Positions 7,862 to 14,205 of a DNA stretch of 18,344 nucleotides are shown here, in pieces. The first letter of the stretch is position 1. The number at the start of each line of letters is the position of its first letter. Source of the stretch: CAZJYC01 sp964550165 (GTDB taxonomy: Bacteria > Acidobacteriota > Aminicenantia > Aminicenantales > Aminicenantaceae); assembly GCA_964550165.1 (NCBI GenBank), contig CAZJYC010000051.1:1-18344 (forward strand). Reading direction: 5' to 3'. A program made the position numbers and the translations under genes. The notes beneath the pieces were generated by a model. It was not told the origin of the DNA. It ran no database searches and saw nothing but the letters and a program-made list of their open reading frames with translations.

Positions 7862-9024
7862 TTTACCGCCTCCTTGATGGCTTTGAAAATGTCATCAGGA
7901 TTGTGGACCCAACCTCCACAGTGAGGAATGGGGATGACCGGGACTTGACCTGCGGCACTTCGTTCCACTTCCAGGACGATCTGGCCGTAATTGATCTCAG
8001 GAACAACAAACGCCTTGATTTTTTTAGCCAGCTCATTGATCCGCTTTTTTGGAAAAGGCCAGACAACGATCAGCCTGATTGTTCCCACTTTTATGCCGGC
8101 TTTTCTCGCTTGACGAACGGCTCTGGTGGTCACTCTGGAGGTGATTCCGTAGGAAATGATGACAACTTCAGCATCCGCCGTTTCCTCTTCCACGAATTCA
8201 ATGATTTTATCGGCATTCATTCTGATCTTGTCATTCAGGTGGCGGACGCAGACATCCTGACATTCGGCGTTGATCACGGGATAGCCGCGTTCATCATGTG
8301 TGAGTCCTGTGATATGGAAACGGTATCCTTCGCCGACTTTAACCATGAAGGGAATCATATCTTTATCCGGCTTGAAGGGCAGGTATTTATCTTTTGGACC
8401 TGTGTACCATTTCCGCTCAACCAGTTCGATTTCCTCAGCTGGAGGGATGACGACCTTCTCATGCATGTGGCCCACACATTCGTCCGTCATGACAAAGGCG
8501 GGGACCCGGTATATTTCAGAGAGGTTAAAAGCTTTGATGGTGAGGTCAAAACACTCCTGGGGAGAATCAGGGGAAAGAGCGATGATCTCATAGTCACCAT
8601 GGGAGCCCCATTTTACCTGCATCATGTCCTGCTGACCGGTCAGAGTCGGAAGTCCAGTCGAAGGGCCTCCTCTTTGAACATTGGCAATCACAAGGGGCGT
8701 TTCCAGCATACAGGCCAATCCGATATTCTCCATCATCAGGGAGAAACCCGGGCCAGAGGTTACGGTTATAGCCTTTTTACCACCCCAGGAGGCTCCTATC
8801 ATGGCAGCGATAGAGGCCAGTTCGTCTTCCATCTGGATAAAGACGCCTCCTACCGTAGGAATTCTTTCGGCGAATCTTTCTGCCGTTTCAGTGGAAGGAG
8901 TGATAGGATAGCCAGCAAAAAAACGGCATCCGGCTGCTAAAGCGCCTTCGGCAATAGCAAAGTCTCCGTCCATATAATGAGCTCCGGTCAGAACTCCCTT
9001 AGGGTCTGCTTTCACCTTTTTCAC
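7858..9024 (-). CDS. korA: 2-oxoacid:ferredoxin oxidoreductase alpha subunit
   Basis: A 388-residue protein with the alpha-subunit motif GYPITPSTE near residue 40, QMEDELASIAAMIGASW near 65, and TSGPGFSLM. Family members with this size and gene order (D-A-B-C, as in Helicobacter oorDABC) are 2-oxoglutarate:ferredoxin oxidoreductases. The start is a GTG at 9024: GAGGAGG lies 6 bases upstream, and the family N-terminus begins shortly after it. An upstream in-frame ATG at 9108 would overlap korD by more than 100 bases and adds a basic, non-conserved stretch. Even so, the gene overlaps korD by 26 bases, so its ribosome site lies within korD. Confidence 0.93.
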   Translation of the reverse strand: MKKVKADPKGVLTGAHYMDGDFAIAEGALAAGCRFFAGYPITPSTETAERFAERIPTVGGVFIQMEDELASIAAMIGASWGGKKAITVTSGPGFSLMMENIGLACMLETPLVIANVQRGGPSTGLPTLTGQQDMMQVKWGSHGDYEIIALSPDSPQECFDLTIKAFNLSEIYRVPAFVMTDECVGHMHEKVVIPPAEEIELVERKWYTGPKDKYLPFKPDKDMIPFMVKVGEGYRFHITGLTHDERGYPVINAECQDVCVRHLNDKIRMNADKIIEFVEEETADAEVVIISYGITSRVTTRAVRQARKAGIKVGTIRLIVVWPFPKKRINELAKKIKAFVVPEINYGQIVLEVERSAAGQVPVIPIPHCGGWVHNPDDIFKAIKEAVK

Positions 9025-9274
9025 CTTCTTCCTCCTCTTTCTTAAGAGTGACAAATATGGCAAACTCAGGGCATATCGTCTCGCAGAGTTGGCAGTAAAG
9101 GCATGCATCCTCGTTCCTGACGAAAGGAGGATGGTATCCTTTGATGTTGAATTCCTCAGAAAGTTCGAGCACGTCCTTCGGGCAGTATTCCACGCAGAAT
9201 CCGCATCCTTTGCAGCGGTCTTTGTTGATATGAATCTTTCCCTTCTTCGCTTTTAAATCGCCAAAATAAACCAT
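8999..9274 (-). CDS. korD: 2-oxoacid:ferredoxin oxidoreductase delta subunit (2x4Fe-4S ferredoxin)
   Basis: A 91-residue bacterial-type ferredoxin with two 4Fe-4S motifs, CKGCGFCVEYCP near residue 21 and CLYCQLCETICP near 58, typical of OorD/KorD/PorD. It passes electrons from the alpha-beta-gamma core to soluble ferredoxin, or possibly directly to HdrA given the operon context (inference). The C-terminal tail (about residues 78-91) is strongly charged and Glu-rich and overlaps the korA start. A GAGGG site lies 5 bases before the ATG, inside the end of hdrB; the gap to hdrB is 7 bases. Confidence 0.93.
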   Translation of the reverse strand: MVYFGDLKAKKGKIHINKDRCKGCGFCVEYCPKDVLELSEEFNIKGYHPPFVRNEDACLYCQLCETICPEFAIFVTLKKEEEEGEKGESRP

Positions 9275-9281
9275 GTATCCC

Positions 9282-10160
9282 TCAGATGAATCCCTTTTCT
9301 TTTAATATGGGCTTAGGGTCGATATAGTGAAGATCAAGCCTTAAAGCCCCCTGCGGGCAGCCCAGGGCAATGGCCAAAAGCTGGGTGAAATAAAGGACAG
9401 GGATGTTTTTGAAATCAGGATATTTCTGAAGAGTTTCTTTCTGGCGGTGGTCAAGGTTGAACGCACAAAGAGGGCAGCTGACGCTGACGATTTCTGCGCC
9501 ATGAGTCCGGGCCGAGGTGAGGATTTGAAAAGTTCGGTCAGCCACGATGCCGGGCTTGTCAACAGTCTGGTAAGAGGCACAGCATTCTGTCTTGTAGGGA
9601 AAGTCAACCGGCTGAGCTCCCAAAGCTGTCATCAGATTTTCTAGAATAGTCGGATTCTCAACATCATCAAGACCGATCTCTTTGGGTCGGACCAGGAGGC
9701 AGCCGTAGTAGCTTGCAATTTTCAGGTTTTTTAAGGGTTTGACGACTTTTTTGGCGACGTTTTCAAATTTTATTCCATCTCTCAAAACTTCAAGGAGATG
9801 GAGGACCTGAACGTCGCCCTCATAGTCGATTTTCTCCAGATACATGAATTTATTCAATTTATCAAGGCTTTCCGGGTCAGCTTTTATCCGTTCATTGGCT
9901 CTTTTCAGGGTGTTGTAGCACATTGCACAAAGAGTCATAACTTGATTGGAGTTGGTTTCTTTAACCCGGATCAGGTTTCGGATGGGAGCCACATGATGAA
10001 TCAGGTCATCCGTGGCCAGAGAAAAAACCGTTCCGCAGCAGTTCCATCGTGGAAGCTCTTCGACCTCCACGCCCAGGCTTTTTAGGGAACATAATGTTGA
10101 ATCTTCAAAATTTTTTGCATTGTTTTTCAGTGTGCACCCGGGATAATAACTTATCTTCAT
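9282..10160 (-). CDS. hdrB: HdrB-like subunit with two CCG domains
   Basis: A 292-residue protein with two complete CCG (cysteine-rich) domains. The first has C9, C41-C42 and C78/C81; the second has C154, C193-C194 and C229/C232. In methanogen HdrB these bind two non-cubane 4Fe-4S clusters that reduce a disulfide. All ligand cysteines are present, so the protein should be competent for disulfide-type chemistry or electron relay. The physiological substrate in bacteria is unknown to me; DsrC-like disulfides or a partner Fe-S subunit are candidates. AAGGAA precedes the ATG, and hdrC lies 44 bases upstream. The gene is separated from hdrA by the four kor genes. Confidence 0.93.
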   Translation of the reverse strand: MKISYYPGCTLKNNAKNFEDSTLCSLKSLGVEVEELPRWNCCGTVFSLATDDLIHHVAPIRNLIRVKETNSNQVMTLCAMCYNTLKRANERIKADPESLDKLNKFMYLEKIDYEGDVQVLHLLEVLRDGIKFENVAKKVVKPLKNLKIASYYGCLLVRPKEIGLDDVENPTILENLMTALGAQPVDFPYKTECCASYQTVDKPGIVADRTFQILTSARTHGAEIVSVSCPLCAFNLDHRQKETLQKYPDFKNIPVLYFTQLLAIALGCPQGALRLDLHYIDPKPILKEKGFI

Positions 10161-10204
10161 TATGATTCCTTATGGCATACAAATTATTATACATAATTGC
10201 AAGT

Positions 10205-10612
10205 CTATGATGTAAACTTCCTCATACTACTGATGATGGCAATCGGAGGAACATCACCTTTTTCAGTGTCTGAGAGCTTTTCAATTTTGAGATGGTCCGC
10301 TCTTTTTCGCAGCAGGATCTGTCTCAGAGCCTCCATGACTTCAGCGATATTCACCCCTTTCGGGCAGCGGGCGTTGCAGGTCATGCAGGAGGCGCAGATC
10401 CAGATGGATTTTGATTTTAAAAGTTCATCCTGCATACCCAGCTGGGCGAAACGGATAACTTGATTGGGAAGAATATCCATCTGCGAAACAGCAGGACAAC
10501 CCGCGGAGCATTTGCCGCATTGATAACAGGCAAGAAGATTCTGGCCGCTGATTTCCTCGACCTTGACCACAAAATTATCTCTGATTTTTTTTCTTGATAT
10601 GTTGACTCTCAT
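10205..10612 (-). CDS. hdrC: HdrC-like 2x4Fe-4S subunit
   Basis: A 135-residue protein with two motifs, CYQCGKCSAGCP and CASCMTCNARCP, typical of HdrC. I chose the ATG at 10612 because GGAAAGAG lies 8-9 bases upstream and the protein then starts like other HdrC. A longer in-frame reading to 10699 would run through the palindrome and promoter-like region and adds a hydrophobic, non-conserved stretch. It is the first gene of the 13-gene operon. In HdrABC it relays electrons from HdrA to the HdrB active site. A second HdrC-like dicluster module is encoded at the far end of the operon within the FrdB-like protein. Confidence 0.92.
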   Translation of the reverse strand: MRVNISRKKIRDNFVVKVEEISGQNLLACYQCGKCSAGCPAVSQMDILPNQVIRFAQLGMQDELLKSKSIWICASCMTCNARCPKGVNIAEVMEALRQILLRKRADHLKIEKLSDTEKGDVPPIAIISSMRKFTS

Positions 10613-10643
10613 CAGAAAGCTCTTTCCGGATGAAAAAGTCCGA

Positions 10644-10666
10644 ATTCCTATAGCCGTTATAGGAAT
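10644..10666. promoter_or_regulatory. Perfect palindrome, possible operator for the hdrC-kor-hdrA operon
   Basis: Two 9-base arms, ATTCCTATA and TATAGGAAT, are exact reverse complements separated by 5 bases. The element lies 31 bases before the hdrC ATG and overlaps a TATTAT -10-like hexamer read on the minus strand by two bases, so it would cover the transcription start. That is the usual place for a repressor operator. The alternative is a leader hairpin in the mRNA; the A/T-rich arms make it a weak one. The symmetry is certain; the regulatory role is inferred. Confidence 0.5.
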
Positions 10667-10718
10667 AATAAAGAAGTGAATTAAACATAAGTAAAACACA
10701 ATTTAGGAGGCAAGTCAA
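10665..10718 (-). promoter_or_regulatory. Candidate sigma70-type promoters for the hdrC operon
   Basis: On the minus strand TTGACT (10718-10713) is followed after 17 bases by TTTACT (10695-10690), a fair -35 with a poor -10. Alternatively TTTACT acts as -35 for TATTAT (10670-10665), with a long 19-base spacer but a good -10. The second choice places the start site inside the palindrome. Neither is strong. Confidence 0.3.
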
Positions 10719-10788
10719 GAGAACAGAGACCGATGATAGCATCTTTTTTCTGTGAAGGCAGATGATGATAAAAGCCAACTCTAACAGT

Positions 10789-10860
10789 GCTGGTTTCCAT
10801 CCCTCCTCGCCAAAGACCCTCCCACCCACCACCATGGGCTTCGGAGGGACGGAAACCAGC
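10789..10860. repeat. Large imperfect inverted repeat (18-bp arms, 36-base centre)
   Basis: The left arm, 10789-10806, begins GCTGGTTTCC and ends CCCTCC. The right arm, 10843-10860, is its reverse complement except for one base. The centre (10807-10842) is C-rich on the plus strand. The element is more GC-rich than its A/T-rich surroundings and has no T-run, so it is not a normal terminator. It resembles a REP/MITE-like palindromic repeat that could recur in the genome, but only one copy lies in this window. Confidence 0.6.
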
Positions 10861-10927
10861 GCCTCCATTCCTCACTTGATCAAATCTCTTTTCTCATCAC
10901 GGAAAAAAGATGCTTCCGAGGCCGATT

Positions 10928-10954
10928 GGGAGAAAAAATTCAAGTTTTTCTCCC
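10928..10954 (-). terminator. Hairpin at the end of the membrane-protein gene
   Basis: On the minus strand GGGAGAAAAA and TTTTTTCTCCC form a stem of about 10 bp around a short loop. It spans the last codons and the stop (10942-10940) of the upstream gene. The T-rich side lies in the stem and no clear U-tract follows, so it is at best an atypical terminator or an RNA-stabilising 3' hairpin. It sits between the two minus-strand operons. Confidence 0.4.
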
Positions 10955-13069
10955 GACGAAAATAAAGAGAAGGCAGAAGGAATTAAGGAGGAAAAGATAC
11001 TTGAGAAGGACAGGAAGTCCTACAAGAGGAATCAGGAAAGATGAAGCGGCCAGTGCCCCTAAAAAGGAGCCCAACAAATCCAGGCCATAGCCTAAGCCGT
11101 AGTTTGTTTTTTCCTGGAGAAAAAGATGGTTGGAGACAACAAACAGGTCTCCTCCCAGAGAGCCGAGGACGAGAAGGACGATGAAGAAAAAGACTTCCGG
11201 GGGATGAACCTTTAAAGATACTGAAAGGAGAAGAAGGAGGATGAGGAAACCGAACTGGAAGAAAAGAAGCTGCCCGAAATAAATTCGTTTCCTTCTCTTG
11301 CCATGGAGTGCGCCAATAAAAAGACCGAGCATAAAGGAGGCTAAGAGGAGGGCGATTCTGCGGTAGAGGTATCCGTAGAGAGTCTGGAAGATGATGATGA
11401 CGATAATCTCAACGACTATGGTTGTAAAACCCATAACAGCCAGAGGGACAAGGGAAAAAGACGTTTTTATCCGTTTCAACCAGAGGATGACGAGGAAAAG
11501 GAGAAAAAGGAGAAGGGGAAAGTCCAGGAGCCAGGAAGTGTGAAGTTTTGAAAGAAAAGAGAAAATTCTTGTCTCCAAGCCTTTAAACTGTGTGCTCCAA
11601 AGCACAGAGTTGTAAAAATAGCTTATGGGAGTGAAGTCTTTGTTGATCGTTTTCTTCCCCGTCGAGATTTTCTCTTTCAACAGGCCCACCCTGAGCGGAT
11701 TGAGACGGGCAAAAAGAGACTCCGGGCTGACATAAGAGTTTTGAAGCTTTAGGTCTTCGATTTTATCGGAAAGAGCTGTAAACTCTATGGAGAGATGCCT
11801 TGAAGAGGCAAGGAAGACGTTGCTGCTCCCTGGCACGGCTTCCACGCAGGGGAAAACTTCCCTGAGGGTGTGATAGAGCGAGGCAAGGAAGTTTTGAAGC
11901 TCAAGGCTGATATAATTTTCTGCTGAGGGGACGCGGAAAGAGAAAACGCCTTGTTCGGCTAATTTTTCTCTGGCCAAGAGGAAGAATTCTTTGGTGTAAA
12001 AACGGTTGATCTGGGCTGTGGCCGGCTCAGGCAGATTAAGGATAATCATGTCGTATTTTCTCTGAATTCTGCTGAGGAAATCTCTCCCGTCTCGATAGTG
12101 GATGTGAACCCGTTCGTCGCGCAGCACATTCTGCTCGTTCTCTGGCAGAAATTTGAGGGAAAAACTAATGATCTCAGGGTCAATCTCCACATAGTCGACC
12201 GTTGTTTGAGGATATTTCAGAGCCTGATTCAACGCCCCGCCAGCTCCACCTCCGACGAGGAGCACATTTCTTGCTTCGGGATTCTGGAGAAGGGCAAAAT
12301 GGACAGATTCCTCCGCAGCTGCAGGGTCAGGGTAGGTATAGACAAGAAGGGTGTTGTTGTAGAGAGAGATCTGCTCCTCGGTTTTGAGAACCTGGAGCTT
12401 TCCGTAAGGTGTATCTTTGCTGTGCACAAGCTGAAAGGGCCTCCAGAAGATCTTTTGGCTGGGGAAGTCCAAAACAACGAAGCCAACGAGAAAGAGGAGG
12501 AGTAAGACAAAAAAGAGCATTTGTTTTTTCTTCCCGATGGAAATAAAGATTGATGAAGAGACGAACGCTCCGCAGATCGCTGCCCCCTGCCAGTTGGAGA
12601 AAATAGGAATGAGGAAGAGGTAGACAAAGAGCCCGGCCGCGGCTGATCCCAAGGACTCCAGGAGATAAACCAGGAAGAGATCGCCTTTTTGGAAGTGGGC
12701 ATTAAAAACAAAAAGGATTCCCAAGGGAAAGCTGATAAAAAAGGCTAAAACCATGGAGGAAATCCACATCGGAGTAATCCCCGTGATTTCTCCAGGGAGT
12801 ATTTTGAGGAGATAGCGTGAAAACCTGAGCCCGATCAGACAAAGGGGGAAAAGAAGAACAATGACGTCATACGTCAAAGGAAGTCTCGAGAGGTGGAACT
12901 TCAAGCGGGAAGCCGAGATGCTGCCCAAACCTCCCCATAATAGCCAGGAAGCAAGGATGAAGCCAAAGGTGATTTCGTTACCGTAGAAATGAACGGAAAA
13001 TTCTCTGAGCAAAAATATCTGGAAGGAAAGGGCGAGAAAACCGAGAAGAAAAGGAGGAAGGAAGCTCAT
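10940..13069 (-). CDS. Polytopic membrane protein with internal spermidine-synthase-like domain
   Basis: A 709-residue protein in three parts. Residues 1 to about 200 hold roughly six to seven hydrophobic segments. Residues 210-450 form a class I SAM-binding fold like polyamine aminopropyltransferase, with VLLVGGGAGG (about 269-278) and YVEIDPE (about 293-299). From about 515 to the end there are another five to six hydrophobic segments. The spermidine-synthase catalytic region, normally an acidic D-x-x-D-P type motif, reads ILNLPEP at 343-349, so ordinary spermidine synthesis is unlikely. Fused MFS/spermidine-synthase-like proteins are common, mostly uncharacterised, annotations. The ATG at 13069 overlaps the upstream radical SAM stop by one base (TGATG); a TTG three bases earlier is an alternative start. 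Its role with the radical SAM and DUF362 genes is unknown. Confidence 0.85.
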   Translation of the reverse strand: MSFLPPFLLGFLALSFQIFLLREFSVHFYGNEITFGFILASWLLWGGLGSISASRLKFHLSRLPLTYDVIVLLFPLCLIGLRFSRYLLKILPGEITGITPMWISSMVLAFFISFPLGILFVFNAHFQKGDLFLVYLLESLGSAAAGLFVYLFLIPIFSNWQGAAICGAFVSSSIFISIGKKKQMLFFVLLLLFLVGFVVLDFPSQKIFWRPFQLVHSKDTPYGKLQVLKTEEQISLYNNTLLVYTYPDPAAAEESVHFALLQNPEARNVLLVGGGAGGALNQALKYPQTTVDYVEIDPEIISFSLKFLPENEQNVLRDERVHIHYRDGRDFLSRIQRKYDMIILNLPEPATAQINRFYTKEFFLLAREKLAEQGVFSFRVPSAENYISLELQNFLASLYHTLREVFPCVEAVPGSSNVFLASSRHLSIEFTALSDKIEDLKLQNSYVSPESLFARLNPLRVGLLKEKISTGKKTINKDFTPISYFYNSVLWSTQFKGLETRIFSFLSKLHTSWLLDFPLLLFLLFLVILWLKRIKTSFSLVPLAVMGFTTIVVEIIVIIIFQTLYGYLYRRIALLLASFMLGLFIGALHGKRRKRIYFGQLLFFQFGFLILLLLLSVSLKVHPPEVFFFIVLLVLGSLGGDLFVVSNHLFLQEKTNYGLGYGLDLLGSFLGALAASSFLIPLVGLPVLLKYLFLLNSFCLLFIFVGRKT

Positions 13070-14202
13070 CAACTCCAGATTCCGGGAATGGGGTGGTTGC
13101 AGAATTTACATCGCCCTTCGTTGAGTTCAATCTTTGTTATCTCATAGAACTTTCGCTCGATAATCATTTTTTTGCATTTGGGACAATAGGTGCTTTCTCC
13201 ATGATGACCGGGAACATTTCCGATGTAAACATAATGGAGGCCTTCCTCCAGCGCAGCTTTATGAATCTTTTCCAGGGTCGATACGGGTGTTGGCGGGAGA
13301 TTCTTGACAAGATACATAGGAAAGAAGCGGGAAAAATGAAGAGGAACATCAGGACCGACCTCTTTCAGCATCCACCGACACAATCTTCGAATATCCTTCA
13401 GGTCATCGTTCAAGGTCGGGATAACAAGATAGACAATTTCCAGCCAGACGCCGCTTTTGGCCACAATTTTTATGGCATCTAGCACTGGCTTGAGTTCTCC
13501 CCGGACATAGATAGTGTAGAAGTCCTGGGTAAAAGCTTTCAGGTCGATCTTGATGGCATCGACGACTTTTGTCAGGTCTTCAAGGGGTTCTGGATTGATG
13601 TGCCCGCCGGTCACCACCGTGTTTCTGATATTCTTGAGCCTGGCTTCCTTGGACGTATCGTACATGTATTCAAAGAAAACAACTGGCTCGGTGTAGGTGT
13701 AAGCGATGGAAGGGCAGTTGTATTTTTGGGCGTATTCAGCAACTTTGATTGGCGGGAAGTCGTAATGTGTCACCTGCTCAGGCCTGACCTGGGAAATTTC
13801 CCAGTTCTGGCAAAATTTGCAGTTGACATTGCAGCCTGCGGTGGCGATGGAAAGTGCGTTGGTTTTGGGAAGGAAGTGGAAGAAAGGTTTTTTTTCTATT
13901 GGGTCGACATTGATGCTGCAAGCCTTTCCATAGACCAGGGTGTAATATTTTCCATCTATGTTTTCCCTGACACCGCAGTAGCCTCTTTCCTTGTCTCCCA
14001 GTTTACAGAGGCGAGGGCAGAGAAGGCATTCAATTTCCCTGTCCGGGAGCTGTTTGTAATAGCGGGCCTCGACTTTTGAGAGCTCTTGATTTCCGGAGAA
14101 CGCATAGAGGTCTTCAAAAAAGCAGGGGATATGTTTGATTAATCCTGTCGAGGCCAATAGAGCAACTCCACCCGCTCTTTTAAAAAATTGTCTTCTTTTC
14201 AT
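13069..14202 (-). CDS. AmmeMemoRadiSam-type radical SAM enzyme with Tat-like N-terminus
   Basis: A 377-residue protein. Residues 1-25 read MKRRQFFKRAGG followed by a modest hydrophobic run, a good twin-arginine motif. A cysteine-rich segment at 59-76 (CLLCPRLCKLG, then GYCGVRE) is typical of this PflA-like family. The radical SAM motif is C124-x3-C128-x2-C131 (GCNVNCKFCQNW). A TGGHINPEP segment follows at 198-206. The C-terminus carries a zinc-ribbon-like pair, C340/C343 and C365/C368. The name derives from genomic co-occurrence with AMMECR1 and Memo proteins; neither is in this window. GAGG lies 8 bases before the ATG, within the end of the DUF362 gene 3 bases upstream. The reaction is unknown. 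A cleavage site is not obvious, so export is uncertain. Confidence 0.88.
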   Translation of the reverse strand: MKRRQFFKRAGGVALLASTGLIKHIPCFFEDLYAFSGNQELSKVEARYYKQLPDREIECLLCPRLCKLGDKERGYCGVRENIDGKYYTLVYGKACSINVDPIEKKPFFHFLPKTNALSIATAGCNVNCKFCQNWEISQVRPEQVTHYDFPPIKVAEYAQKYNCPSIAYTYTEPVVFFEYMYDTSKEARLKNIRNTVVTGGHINPEPLEDLTKVVDAIKIDLKAFTQDFYTIYVRGELKPVLDAIKIVAKSGVWLEIVYLVIPTLNDDLKDIRRLCRWMLKEVGPDVPLHFSRFFPMYLVKNLPPTPVSTLEKIHKAALEEGLHYVYIGNVPGHHGESTYCPKCKKMIIERKFYEITKIELNEGRCKFCNHPIPGIWS

Positions 14203-14205
14203 CGA

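Larger units (their letters stand above)
10613..10939. other. Upstream region of the hdrC operon, no convincing gene
   Basis: These 327 bases separate the hdrC start from the membrane-protein gene that ends at 10940. They hold a hairpin at the upstream gene's stop, an 18-bp inverted repeat with a 36-base centre, two weak sigma70-type promoter candidates, and a perfect 9-bp palindrome 31 bases before the hdrC ATG. Short open frames exist across the repeat, but none has a good ribosome site or a recognisable domain. Confidence 0.7.

Noticed and set aside
7903..8940. 345-residue open frame on the plus strand opposite korA
   Set aside because: It is exactly antisense to a well-supported KorA with conserved motifs; the translation shows no family signature.
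10613..10699. Longer HdrC N-terminus beginning at 10699
   Set aside because: It would read through the palindrome and adds a non-conserved hydrophobic stretch, while the ATG at 10612 has a reasonable ribosome site.
10575..10868. 97-residue minus-strand frame upstream of and overlapping hdrC
   Set aside because: It translates the inverted repeat and promoter-like region and overlaps the hdrC start out of frame; no ribosome site or domain supports it.
10740..10870. Possible cobalamin or other riboswitch, because an ACTGTTAG follows the inverted repeat on the minus strand
   Set aside because: The conserved B12-box and core elements are missing and the rest of the structure does not fit; a simple inverted repeat explains the signal.
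13070..13072. TTG at 13072 as start of the membrane protein
   Set aside because: The ATG three bases downstream gives a normal TGATG junction with better spacing from GGAG, and the two differ by only one residue.
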